Shown here one piece after another: positions 29,097-38,586 of a stretch of DNA of 64,000 nt (the stretch's first letter is position 1; every line of letters begins with the position of its first letter). This DNA is from Rhynchopus euleeides (Eukaryota > Euglenozoa > Diplonemea > Diplonemida > Diplonemidae). The notes under the pieces were generated by a model, which did not search any database, was not told the DNA's origin, and worked only from the letters and a program-made list of their open reading frames with translations. The stretch covers positions 124,001 through 188,000 of the forward strand of contig OY723249.1 in the NCBI GenBank assembly GCA_963210315.1, in the 5' to 3' direction. The translations under genes and the position numbers were made by a program.

Positions 29097-29162
29097 CGGA
29101 AGCGTCAACGCAAAAAAGAAACCAAAGCAAAAAGTGCCGAACAAAGCGCAGTGACACTTTTC
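29097..29162 (-). repeat. Core plus R-type half (R''), right flank of element 2
   Basis: CGGAAGCGTCAACGCAAAAA is followed by a segment whose reverse complement is AGTGTCACTGCGCTTTGTTC and so on. The same R-type segment occurs on the plus strand at 20085-20131. It ends 40 bases before the stop of the next host gene. Confidence 0.8.
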
Positions 29163-29200
29163 TCCGACCTACACCGGGGAGGGCCAGGTGCCGCAGAGCA

Positions 29201-31183
29201 TCACGCATGGCTCGGTATGGTGTTGTGCATGACTGTGTTGGCCATCCCGTTGATCAGCGGCAGGCGCAGGGTCTTCGGGGAGCAGTTCATGTCCTCCAGG
29301 CGCCCGAGGATACGGTCAGCCGCCTCGACATCCTTCATCATCAGGCGGTGCTTCTTCTCTGCAGGGGAGTGGGGCATGATGCAGAAGCAGTGGACAGGAG
29401 GATGCATGTGGAGGGCATGCAGATCACACCACACAGGCTGTGGAAGGGAAGGCAAAAAGCACCTCAAAAGGCACCCAGGTGGTGTGGCATCGCCCTGGCT
29501 TGGCTCGCTAGCACACCTTCTTCCTGTGAGAGGATCTTCTCTCGTGCCTGCAGGTGCATCTTGCGCCGCTTCAGCTCGCGCTCTTTCACCTTTTCCTGCG
29601 GGAGGGGGCGTGGTGGGCCGAGGAGGGGGTCGGTGCAGCACACATAATCCAGAAGGTGGGCGAAGATGCATGGCATGCGACGTGGCATCCGCAGACCCGT
29701 GCAGAGGTGTCGCGAGTGTTCTGGGGGGTGCAGCCCTGAAAAATGTCACTCCAGTACAGCCGCTCTTTACTCGTATTTTGTTTGTGATGCGTTGACGCTT
29801 CCACACACAAATGCCTCAACTCCTGTGATGGGGGAGGTGTGAATTGTTGCGTTGACGCTTCCACACACAAAACCTCAACTCCTGTGATGGGGGAGGCTAG
29901 TGGTGTGCGGAGCACGTTTGGCTGTGGTGGAGTGACATTTTCTGCTCACAAGTGTGCGTAAAAAAAGAACCAGCAGCGCGCTACATGGGGCACATTACCT
30001 CGTGCGACTGCTGGATCCGCTGCAGATTCTGGGTGACCCGCTTCTCCGCTTCGTGCCGTTTCTTCTCGTAGGCTGTGAGGGTGCGCAGCGTCGCATCCGC
30101 CTTCTGCTGCAGCTTCTGCTCCTTTTTGTCGTTCTTCTCGTCGTACGTCTTCATGCGGTCACGCAGCGTATCCATCTGCTCTGCGCGGAACCGCGCGATG
30201 CGCTTCTCCCGCATGTCGATCTGCGTGGAGAGCTCCCTCTGCCTGCGGTCCCCATCCTGGATAGTGTCGCAGCGCTGGCTGACCTCCCGCCGCTGCTTCT
30301 CTGTCTGCTCTGCCCGCTCTGTGCGGATGCGGGTCACCTTCTCTCTGCGCTCCTGTGCGATGCGCTCCTTCTCCGCCAGCTCCGACTCGAGGCGCGCCTC
30401 CTTCTCCTCCTGCAGCCGCCCGATGGACGCCACCTTGGCATCCCTGCAGTGGTGCTGCGCCTCGCGCTGCTTCAGCTGCTCCTTGATCTGCGCCTGCTTC
30501 GCGGCTTCAATCTGCTCGAGGCGTTTGCAGCGTTGCTGGCTCACTTCGAGGAGCTTCTTTTTCCGCTGATTCGCCTTCTCCCTCACACGCTGGTCGCCTG
30601 CAGGAGGGTGTGGTGTGGCAGCAGGCAGCAGGCTCCAGGAGGTTGTCGCAACAACTGCCAAGTTGGATTGCACATCCCCACAGCACGGAACATATCACGG
30701 CATACTCTCGACCGTGCGGTTGTGCAGCTTCTCGCTGCGCTCCACGATGATATCCATGCGGCCGCGCCGCACCTCGCGGAGGAGCTCGGCTCGTTTCTTA
30801 TCATCTGCAGTGGGTGGGTGTGGGCAGGTGGTGGCAACAGTGGAGGCAACAAAGGGCTGACAACCCCCAACCCCAGGTGTCAGGCAGACACCACGGGCAG
30901 GCAGACCTGCGTTGAGGCACTGCAGCAACTCGTGGTCGCGGTTGGCCTGCTGCTGCTCTCGTGCAGCCCACTTCTCGCACAGCCGCTTGTAGGAGTCATC
31001 CTTCTCCCACCGCCCCGCCTCGATCTGCGCGATCAGCTGCTCCAGCTGCCGCACCTCTGCGAACGCACCCTCACCCGCAGACTCCCGCGCCGCAGCAAGG
31101 GCCCTCTTCATGGCGTTCAGCTGCGCCATCTGCTCATGCGTCTTCACACTCCGCGAGGGGGATGTCGCTGGTTTGACGGACAT
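29201..31183 (-). CDS. Coiled-coil cytoskeletal-type protein, five exons, 403 residues
   Basis: Exons 31183-30907, 30804-30706, 30597-29999, 29595-29517 and 29358-29201 join in frame throughout (donors GTCTGC, GTATGC, GTAATG, GTGTGC; acceptors all CAG). Nearly the whole chain is charged helix, for example REKVTRIRTERAEQTEKQRR and DMREKRIARFRAEQMDTLRD. It resembles the trichohyalin-plectin-homology style proteins of flagellar and basal-body structures, though I cannot assign a family. The C terminus (LPLINGMANTVMHNTIPSHA) is not coiled. Intron 3 (403 bases) carries a full core repeat. The gene begins with MSVKPATSPSRS at the first ATG of a frame that is low-complexity further upstream. Confidence 0.82.
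29738..29965 (+). repeat. Full core repeat with its core and S start duplicated, inside intron 3
   Basis: The R part (AATGTCACTCCAGTACAGCCG...) is followed by GATGCGTTGACGCTTCCACAC at 29787 and again by GCGTTGACGCTTCCACACAC at 29849, each with CCTCAACTCCTGTGATGGGG. A single S end follows (CATTTTCTGCTCACAAGTGT and A-run). The direct duplication of the core and 40 bases after it looks like a recombination product at the core. Confidence 0.8.
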
Positions 31184-31533
31184 CCTGCCCACGCCCAAGA
31201 GGGCACGACCCTTGCCTGCAGGTGGGGTGGTGGGATAGTAGGGTGGTGGGGTGGTGTCTGGATGCCGAATGAGGTGGGGTAGGTGAAGCACGACATAGCA
31301 CGACGTACTCCGTTCGATTCAATGTAGACACCCCGCCCAGCAACTGTGGGAGAACATGGCATGTGACACAGGGCAAGGGGGCAGTGTGGGGGGGCAGAGG
31401 CTGTCTGGAAGGCGCTGTGTCATCCTGAGCAGTCGTGCATGCTGCCTCCAACCAGCAGGGTCAGGAGGTGTTGCGCTGGGAGGCAACGGGCAAGGCAGGC
31501 GCACAGTAAGCACAGAAGCAGAAGGGGTTGCCC
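31184..31533. other. Short intergenic stretch
   Basis: No gene seen. It is T-poor, with GTGGGGTGG repeats near 31225-31260. Confidence 0.35.
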
Positions 31534-32670
31534 TCACGAAGTGCTGCCCTCACGCGGAACGTCACACACAGCACACACACGAACAGAAGGGTTGCTTGGT
31601 GTGAAGACCCACCTCCCACACGGGCTGAGTGCGACACCGTCCCCCTTTGACTCCACTTGTGCCAAGCACTGCAGAGTGCTGAGGTTGAACAGCATGGTGG
31701 AGGTCAAAAAGGACACTGCCACAACATCACCTGGCTGTGACACAGCAAGCAGGGACGGGATATGAGACAGGAGCACAGTACGGATGCAGGTGAGGGTGGT
31801 TGTGCACCACACCTCCAGAGACTCGCCAGAGCACGACACCAGGTGCTGCTCGTCGTTCGTCAGAGCGATATGATACACGGATGCTGTGTGCTCAGACAGG
31901 GTGTCGGTGTGGGCGAGGGTGCTGATGTCATACACATGGATGGCCTTGCCGCAGGACCCGGTGAAGATCCTCGTAGTTGACACTGCAATCCCATAAACAG
32001 GAGCAGTGTGCCCCTCCAACACTGTGGCACTTGGTGTGCCCTCCAAGTCCCACACACACACCTTCCCAGAGGCGTCACCCGACACGAGACGTCCACAGTG
32101 TGTCCACCCTGCACTCCACACCCCTTCCCCGTGCCCCTCCAGACACTGCACCTGTTCCCACGTTGCTGTCAGCCACACGCAGATGGTCCTGTCATATGAG
32201 CACGTTGCCAGCCACGCCCCACAGACTGAGAACACTGCGTGACAAATGTCTCCTTCCCCATGGATGAAGGCACCCACCGCACCAGCAGTCCTGGTGTCAA
32301 ACACACTGATATGTCCTTTACTGTACGCCACTGAACACAGCGTGCCGCACCTCGACAATGTGATGCACTCGACATCCTCCCCATGCCCACTGCCGTAGAC
32401 AGCTGGTGCCTTGACGTGGGGCCATCTCCACACCAGCTGCACACCATCCCCGTCCTCCAGACCCGTGTCGGCAACGCGCTCTTCATCGTCCAGCTCCTCA
32501 TCACACCCTTCGATGCGTGCCGCCAGCCCTGCAGCCTCGCGGTCTGCGTTAATGGAACCCGCGAACATCTCCTTGAGCGCATCCGTCTTCAGGCGAAACA
32601 CGGCCCCACCATCCGGAACACCGACGACACAGCTCCGGCCGCTGTCGACATGCCGTACTGACACTTCCAT
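31534..32670 (-). CDS. WD40-repeat protein with ubiquitin-like N terminus, copy A
   Basis: 378 residues, intronless. I chose the ATG at 32670 because the aligned paralogue at 36630-37760 begins there too (MEVSVRH against MDVSVRH); an ATG lies one codon upstream. Residues 1-75 form a small domain ending VADTGLEDGDGVQLVWRW, which looks ubiquitin-like. From about 95 on are six or seven WD40 blades, such as TCSYDRTICVWLTATWEQ and SGDASGKVCVWDLEG. WD40 propellers bind peptides or proteins, so this is a scaffold, partner unknown. The fourth and fifth blades have lost the usual Trp-Asp ends (IHVYDI, LEVWCT). Confidence 0.88.
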   Translation of the reverse strand: MEVSVRHVDSGRSCVVGVPDGGAVFRLKTDALKEMFAGSINADREAAGLAARIEGCDEELDDEERVADTGLEDGDGVQLVWRWPHVKAPAVYGSGHGEDVECITLSRCGTLCSVAYSKGHISVFDTRTAGAVGAFIHGEGDICHAVFSVCGAWLATCSYDRTICVWLTATWEQVQCLEGHGEGVWSAGWTHCGRLVSGDASGKVCVWDLEGTPSATVLEGHTAPVYGIAVSTTRIFTGSCGKAIHVYDISTLAHTDTLSEHTASVYHIALTNDEQHLVSCSGESLEVWCTTTLTCIRTVLLSHIPSLLAVSQPGDVVAVSFLTSTMLFNLSTLQCLAQVESKGDGVALSPCGRWVFTPSNPSVRVCAVCDVPREGSTS

Positions 32671-34044
32671 CATTCCCCTCCCCGACAACCCCACAGTGCT
32701 CACGCACAGACGTGCTCTTCTGACATGGTGTAGCTGATGTGTTCGTGCGGCACCAACCTGGATTTCGGCCGCGCTGAAGCGGAATGCATGGAAGAGAAAG
32801 CGAAACTATCCCGCACGCAGAAAAGCGGAAGAGAAGGGGAGAGGCGAGGGTGTGAGGGCGATGCCATAACTGGGAGAACCACAGCACGCCACAGGGATAC
32901 AGGTGGCACGGTGCATCTCCCGAGCCGGGGAAGGGCTTTCATCACAACCTTCGGCACGCGGAGCTGAGGGCGGGGTGGTTGTGGGTCATGAGAAACGGAC
33001 CCTCAGCCACCCTGCACCCAGGCAGACTTTCCAGCACGACGAGGCTCGTGGGACCGAAAGGAGCCAGCGTTCTGTTGTGCAAAACCGGGCGAAACAGGCA
33101 CTGCAAGCAACGCGGGGGTTCCGGGGCAAAAAAAGAGCCATGTTAACTACACTTCGGCGAGCATCTGGAAGCCCTCAGGGTGATCCTCTCGCGGACCCGA
33201 CGCCGACACACACAGCTGTCCCTCTATGCTGCGTCACCGGGGGAGGAGGGGTGGGGTGGCGGGCCCTGCCTGTGGCAGTGTGGCAGTGTGGAGGTCGGAC
33301 CAAGACCAGGCAGGGTGTGGGGTGTTCACGGCGTGTTCCTCCCCTGCTGTAAGACCCGCGTGTCTTGGCGTGTGTGGTTTTTCCGTTTTTTATTTCGTTT
33401 TCTTGTCGGCTCAGCGCCACATTGAGAAGAGAATGGAGTAGAATAGCAGAACACAACACTGGAAGCTTTCTGTGGGCACACACACACACACCCCAGGCTC
33501 TCCCCCTGCCCTTCGACACGCCCTCCACACCGAGACAGGTGGGTGTGTGGAGAGCAGTCCCAGAGGGTCGGGGAGCGGTGGGCACTCCTCGCTCTCTCTC
33601 TCTCTCTCCCACCGAAGGAGAAGCAAAGGCCAGCAAGCCGCTGCTTCACCACTTCTTGCCAATTCTGCAATAAAACGCTGCATGCCGCTGCACTGCACTG
33701 CACACCCCTCGGAGGGCTACGACAGGATCCGTGAGATATCTTTGAACCTGCGGGTGTGTTGGTGTGAGGGGTGGTAGCACGGCAGCCATGCCTAGCGATG
33801 TCATATTTTTAGCAACCATCATGCTGCAGCTTTGGGCTGGTGCTGTCATCACGGAGTGCCCCCTCGAGAGTACACAGCGTGAAGAACCGGGGCCCGCAGC
33901 ATCAACCAAAGCAACCCCGTGAGGGGGCTCTCAGTGCCCCTCCACGGTGCATTCTCTCTCCTTTTCCCTCGCCCTCTCCCGTAAGCTTTGAGTGTGAAAA
34001 CTCCCCGGAACGAAGAGACCCGCATCCCTTCTCCCCCTCCTCTC
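32671..34044. other. Intergenic, no gene seen
   Basis: 1.4 kb. It contains a CT-repeat near 33592-33612 and GT/CA-rich stretches near 33475. Frames of 100-150 codons on both strands show no motifs. An AG and purine run precede the WD40 ATG. Confidence 0.35.
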
Positions 34045-35961
34045 TCAGAGCCACGGCACCAAAAGGGGAGTGCCGAGGACAAACGCACACCACACAGGCG
34101 TCACACCGCACACAGGCCGCACACCGCATCCATACCATGCCGACTCGCTCTGATTCCCCACCTTCAGGTTGGGCCTGCCGCTGCCGCTGCTGTTACTGCT
34201 GCTGCCGCGGGGCAGCGGTGGGCCCTCCGCCGTCCCCTGGCGCGGAGGCACAGCCCCGGCATGCCCCTCCACGATAGCCAGCAGAGACGCCGCCTGCACC
34301 GCACTCCGCTCCACGTCAAACGAGGGGAGCTTTTTGGGCTTCGCCTTGCCTTTGGCGTTGCCGTCATCCCCGCACGCCTCCAGCAGCTTGTCCCCAGGGC
34401 GCTCGCTGCGCGCCTCGTCGACGAGCTGCGCCACAGGGGCCCTTGAGTACCGCGCCAGCAGCTCGGGCGGAGGCGCCTTCCGCTTGACCCACACGCTCTT
34501 CTTCTCCTCCACGGCGTGCAGCCCCTTCAGCAGGCCTGCCATCCTCTTGATGTTCTGCATCTCCTGCTCATCCAGCTTCTCGCCGGGCCGCACCGGCGGG
34601 CGGAGGGACGCCATATGCCACAGCACGTCCTCCTCCTTGTCGCTGCGCACCCTCGGGTCGGCCTGCGCGCCGCGCCTCTTCTTGCCGCCCGCAGCCCCTG
34701 CCTTCTGCCGCTTCTTCGCCTTGTTGCTGTGCTTGGCTGCTGCCGCACCCCCCGGCCCCTCCTGGGGCACTTTGCTTCGCGGGGGGGTTGCTGCCTCCAC
34801 TGCCTCCACTGCCTGCACTGCCTCAACTGCCCCAACTGCATCCACTGCCTCTGGGCGTGCCCACCGCCACGCGATTTCCCCAGGGTGGACGTAGGCACAC
34901 CGCTCCGTCTGGCAGGCCTCGCCCTGGGGGCACTGCACCAGCTGGTGGCTGAGCTTGCAGTCGGGGTCGTTGCAGGCGCCCAGCTTGTGCCGGTAGCACA
35001 GCGTTGCCCCTCCAGCTGTCGGCGGGGGGTCGGGCTGTGGCGAGCCCAGGCGTCGCAGCAGCTCCGCCTTGTGTTGCGAGGTGAGGACCGAGCGGCGGAT
35101 GGCGTCGGGGAGCTGCGGGTAGCGCTGGGCGGGCGCATCCGCCTGGCTGCAGAGTAGGTTGAAGCCTGCCGAGATGTCCTGCGGCTCGGGGGAGCGCAGG
35201 GCGAAGACGAGGCTGTGAAGTGTGGCGTCGGAGGGGTCGCGGGGGTACCCTGCGTCGCGTGCCGCGGCGGTGGCGCGGTGGAAGGTGTGGGTGTCGCGCG
35301 TGAGGGCGGCCGTCTCGACGAGGGCGTGGTGGATGTCTACGCCGCTGCCGCGCAGCACGGCAAGCAGCCTGTCGAGCGACTTGTCCCGCAGGCAGGCGGT
35401 GAGCACGGCAGGGAAGAGCTTCGTCCAGCGCACCTTCTGCTGCAGAGGGGTGTCCAGCCCGACCAGCACACCCAAGTGGTGCAGCGCCAGGTCGGCGCTG
35501 CCTTGCTTTGCGGCGCACGCGCACAGCGCGGAGTGGGCACGGAAGGACGCGTTGGGCTGCTGCCCCACGGCACGGCAGAACTCCGGCAGCCCGTCCCGCT
35601 CGATGTAGCCGTGTGACACCATCCAGAGCGTGGCGTGCAGTAGCTGCATGTCGCTGAGGTATGCCCGCTGCCCCAGCTCGCGGAGCAGGCCGACGGTTGA
35701 CTCCGGGGCCTCGCCGTCCCGCAGCTGCGACAGGATGTGCTGCAGGCCGTCGGTGCGTGCCATGCCTCGCAGCAGGCCCCGCAGCTTCGCGTGGTGCCCC
35801 TGCTGCCGTGTGTGGTGTGCAGGGTGGGGTGCGTCTCTCGGCCCATCCTCAAGTCGTGCCGATTCCGACGCAATGTCGTTCAGCGAGCCGAGGCAACGGC
35901 GCTGCTCGGCTGCAGGGGGGTGTGCAGCCAGAAGGGCGCGTGCTGTGTAGCGCCGCAGCAT
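34045..35961 (-). CDS. Helical-repeat and CCCH zinc-finger protein, probably a mitochondrial RNA-binding factor
   Basis: 638 residues from an ATG beginning MLRRYTARALLAAH, a strong mitochondrial presequence. Residues 30-310 are a series of amphipathic helices in pairs (ESTVGLLRELGQRAYLSDMQ, ADLALHHLGVLVG, LRDKSLDRLLAVLRG) resembling pentatricopeptide-type repeats. About residues 320-360 carry two CCCH-like fingers: CYRHKLGACNDPDCKLSHQ and CPQGEACQTERCAYVH. A VEAVQAVEAVEA linker and a lysine-rich tail follow. The last 35 residues, after a possible donor GTGGGG near 34162, are unlike protein and may be intron. Such proteins usually bind organellar RNA; a role in mitochondrial RNA processing is inferred. 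Confidence 0.75.
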   Translation of the reverse strand: MLRRYTARALLAAHPPAAEQRRCLGSLNDIASESARLEDGPRDAPHPAHHTRQQGHHAKLRGLLRGMARTDGLQHILSQLRDGEAPESTVGLLRELGQRAYLSDMQLLHATLWMVSHGYIERDGLPEFCRAVGQQPNASFRAHSALCACAAKQGSADLALHHLGVLVGLDTPLQQKVRWTKLFPAVLTACLRDKSLDRLLAVLRGSGVDIHHALVETAALTRDTHTFHRATAAARDAGYPRDPSDATLHSLVFALRSPEPQDISAGFNLLCSQADAPAQRYPQLPDAIRRSVLTSQHKAELLRRLGSPQPDPPPTAGGATLCYRHKLGACNDPDCKLSHQLVQCPQGEACQTERCAYVHPGEIAWRWARPEAVDAVGAVEAVQAVEAVEAATPPRSKVPQEGPGGAAAAKHSNKAKKRQKAGAAGGKKRRGAQADPRVRSDKEEDVLWHMASLRPPVRPGEKLDEQEMQNIKRMAGLLKGLHAVEEKKSVWVKRKAPPPELLARYSRAPVAQLVDEARSERPGDKLLEACGDDGNAKGKAKPKKLPSFDVERSAVQAASLLAIVEGHAGAVPPRQGTAEGPPLPRGSSSNSSGSGRPNLKVGNQSESAWYGCGVRPVCGVTPVWCAFVLGTPLLVPWL

Positions 35962-36067
35962 TGCGGCTGTGCATGGATGCCACAGCCTGCTGGTGTGGTG
36001 TGCGTGGAGAGAGTTGGTGTGGGGGGGGAGGAGGAGGGTAGAGGGGGGCGGCAAGGGGTGAGAAAAA

Positions 36068-36486
36068 CTTGAGAACTCCGCAGCGTGGCCCTCCAAAAGG
36101 TGTCCAAAAACCGCGGGAAACGACCGGGTCCGGAAATGTGTTGCGGGGGGATCTGGGCGGCGGTACGAATTTCTTCCGGATGCGGCGGCATCCTACGTCC
36201 TTTACTTATGCTGCGGATGGCAAGACTGCAAAGTGTAACCACTGTTCGGATCAAATGACCACCCCAAGCGGGACGCAGCAGAAGTGGAACCTTGCCAGAT
36301 GTGAGGAGGCCCCTCAGATCATCGTGAAACGTGCGGATCGTGCGGATCGCCGCCTCAAGGGTGAGGAGGTGTACGATTTGGGTGCCTGCTCCTGCTGCCG
36401 ACGCAACAGCAGGTAAACGGGTTCATGAAGCAGGAAGTGTAAGGCCATGACGTCTCAAGTCTGATAGTTGAAGGTTGAGAACTCCG
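36068..36486 (+). mobile_element. Fragment of a DNA transposon with a BED-type zinc finger (hAT-like)
   Basis: The plus frame 36180-36416 codes MRRHPTSFTYAADGKTAKC, then CNHCSDQMTTPSG and QKWNLARCEEAP. The C-x2-C pair followed by a tryptophan and a leucine-ARC segment resembles the BED finger at the N terminus of hAT transposases. No catalytic domain follows. The fragment is bracketed by direct TTGAGAACTCCG at about 36069 and 36475. It is one of very few plus-strand coding pieces, which fits an insertion. Confidence 0.5.
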
Positions 36487-36543
36487 ACATCGTTGGTACC
36501 CCTATGGCGAACGAGTATGTCGCGTACAAGGCACATATAAATT

Positions 36544-36640
36544 ATTAAGCACACTCGTGTGAGCGGAAAGCGACCCACCACAGCTGCAACCTAAGGTGCT
36601 CGATACACTAACCCCACCCTTCATCAGGCTCAGGGTGAAG
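36544..36640 (-). repeat. S-part fragment of the core repeat
   Basis: Read on the minus strand: CCTGAGCCTGATGAAGGG, GGGTTAGTGTATCGAGCACC, then CTTTCCGCTCACACGAGTGT. The core and R part are missing. It reaches the stop region of WD40 copy B, so it forms part of that gene's 3' end. Confidence 0.85.
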
Positions 36641-37760
36641 CGGAAGACACATCACGCACAGACACAGAAGCGTAATTTGTTGGTGTGAAGACCCACCTCC
36701 CGCAGGGGCTGAGGGCAACACCATTTCCCTGGGAGACATAGTCAAACTGACCCAGACGTTTACCTGTGCTAAGGCGGTACAGAGTGGTGTTCGCGTTCTC
36801 CACTGCAACAACATCACCTGGCTGTGACACAGCAACTGAGTAGGGATAGTCCTGCAGTCGCACAGTACGCAGGCAGCTGAGGGAGGCTGTGCACCACACC
36901 TTGAGAGACTTGTCAAGAGAGCACGTCACCAGGTGCTGCTCATCCTTGGTCAGGGCGATGCCGGTGACCGAGTTTGTGTGCTCATCCAGGGTGTTTGTGT
37001 GTGTGTGAGTACTGATCTCCCACACACGGATGCTGTTGTCTTCTGAGCCACTGAAGATCCTCGTGCCCGACACAGCAATGCTGCGAACAGCACCGCTGTG
37101 ACCCTCCAGCACTGTGGCGCTCGGTGTGCCCTTCAAGCCCCATACGTGCACTTTGCCTGTGACGTCTCCGGACACCAGATGTCCGCAGTGTGTCCACGCC
37201 GTACTCCACACCTGGGTGTGGTTGTGATCCAACATGCACACCTGCTCCCAGGTTGATGTCAGCCACACGCAGATGGTGCCGTCATTCGAGCACGCTGCCA
37301 ACCACGTCCCACAGACCGAGAACGCAGTACGACGAGTAGCCTTGTTGCCGTGCGTAAAGTCCGCCACCACATCAGCGGTGGTGGTGTCGAACACTGTGAC
37401 GTGTCCCTTGGGGTCACCCACTGTACACAGCCTCCCGCACCTCGACAGTGTGATGTTGTAGACCTCCCCGCCCTGCGCAGTTGAATACTCTGCGGGAGCC
37501 TTGACGTCGGGCCAGCGGGGGACCAGCTTCACAGCCCCCCCGTCCTCCAGACCCGTGTCGGCCACGCACTGCGCATCGTCCAGCTCCTCGTCACACCCTT
37601 CGATGTGTGCTGCCACGCATGCAGCCTCACGGGATGCATTCACGGAACCCGCGAACATCTCGTCCAGCGCATCCTCCTTCAGCCCGACCACGGTCCCACC
37701 TTCCGGAACACAGACGATGCAGCTGTGCCCGGTCTCAGCATGCCGAACTGACACATCCAT
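36630..37760 (-). CDS. WD40-repeat protein with ubiquitin-like N terminus, copy B
   Basis: 376 residues, intronless, a clear paralogue of 31534-32670 with matching N-terminal domain (ARIEGCDEELDD there, AHIEGCDEELDDAQ here) and the same seven-blade layout. Here the blades keep better WD ends: SNDGTICVWLTSTWEQ, SGDVTGKVHVWGLKG, GSEDNSIRVWEIS and CSLDKSLKVWCTAS. The paralogues flank the CCCH gene, so a tandem duplication was later split, or one copy moved. Copy B ends in VSVRDVSSASP, copy A in VPREGSTS. Confidence 0.9.
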   Translation of the reverse strand: MDVSVRHAETGHSCIVCVPEGGTVVGLKEDALDEMFAGSVNASREAACVAAHIEGCDEELDDAQCVADTGLEDGGAVKLVPRWPDVKAPAEYSTAQGGEVYNITLSRCGRLCTVGDPKGHVTVFDTTTADVVADFTHGNKATRRTAFSVCGTWLAACSNDGTICVWLTSTWEQVCMLDHNHTQVWSTAWTHCGHLVSGDVTGKVHVWGLKGTPSATVLEGHSGAVRSIAVSGTRIFSGSEDNSIRVWEISTHTHTNTLDEHTNSVTGIALTKDEQHLVTCSLDKSLKVWCTASLSCLRTVRLQDYPYSVAVSQPGDVVAVENANTTLYRLSTGKRLGQFDYVSQGNGVALSPCGRWVFTPTNYASVSVRDVSSASP

Positions 37761-38586
37761 GGTTAGTGTATCTTCTTTCGTCCCTTTGCACGCTGAGACC
37801 AGCAGCAAAGCCTTCCTGGAGAGTGTGGCGGTGTGTGCAGTGTGCCCCGGTGGTGCTGGGGCCAAAGACAGCATCCCTCAAGTGGTGCACCCGGAATTGA
37901 TCCGACACAGGGTGGGTGACAAACGGCCGATTGGTGCGTTGCCCCCACACAACCCCCGCAAGACAGACACCACCAGAAGGGAGTAGCAGGCGGGGCAGGC
38001 GGGGCAGGCGGGGGAGGCGACTCGCAGCTTCGTTCCTGACACGGACACCGCCCCACGTGGTGGCGGTGGGCGCGGGGGGGAGGGTGGGGATGAGAGGCGG
38101 GAGAGTCTGGATAAGGCACACCCACCAGCCCCGCCAGAGCCCACAGCCCCCCCAACCTCCGTGCCCGTTGAGAGATGCGTGATGCGTGGCGCATGAAATT
38201 TGAATGCCGATAAAGCAAAAGAAGGAGCCGGCGTCAGAAAATGTGTTTGATTGTGCACCCCCCGGGAAATGCTATTCTGCAGACGGTTCTGTCGAAGGAA
38301 CACGTAGCGGCAGTACAGTCCGCTCTGAGCTCGATATCGGTGTTTGATGCGTTGACACTTCCTGTGGACCATGGTGCCCCCACAGCACAAAAAACCCCCC
38401 AACTGCCTGAGAAGAACATCAACTCGCGGGCAACCCACGAGGCCCCTTCTCCCTTTAAAAATATGCAGAGAAATCAACATGACGCAGCTAAGAAATCACA
38501 CCGCACGGCTCCTCTTTTTTAGGCTGACCACACTTCCCCGAACGATCCGGACACGCCCGCCAGATCAACACAACCACCCGCCCAGC
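37761..38586. other. Intergenic, with a worn core motif
   Basis: No gene seen. Near 38345 GATGCGTTGACACTTCC matches the core with one change and follows TGTTT as in the R part, so this is probably a relic of a core repeat. Confidence 0.45.

Larger units (their letters stand above)
26201..29113 (+). mobile_element. Element 2: tyrosine-recombinase element with ORF1 and recombinase
   Basis: Bounded by direct copies of GGAAGCGTCAACGCAAA at about 26203 and 29098. The outer flanks are an S'-type half (26104-26216) and an R-type half (29113-29162), so this element too lies exactly in the core of a repeat, in the same orientation relative to the repeat as element 1. In order it carries a 55-base tandem array, ORF1 (26767-27813), a tyrosine recombinase (to 28812) and a third open region (about 28881-29100) coding a basic then acidic peptide (MQKKMRRLLAAAPMYDATPD). 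No reverse transcriptase or RNase H is seen. That favours a Crypton-like DNA element over a DIRS/Ngaro retroelement, although a Gag-like role for ORF1 is possible. It looks largely whole and young. Confidence 0.8.

Noticed and set aside
26201-29113. Assigning element 2 to DIRS/Ngaro retroelements
   Set aside because: No reverse transcriptase or RNase H segment is visible, and the ends are core direct repeats rather than split or inverted terminal repeats; Crypton-like is the better label, with doubt.
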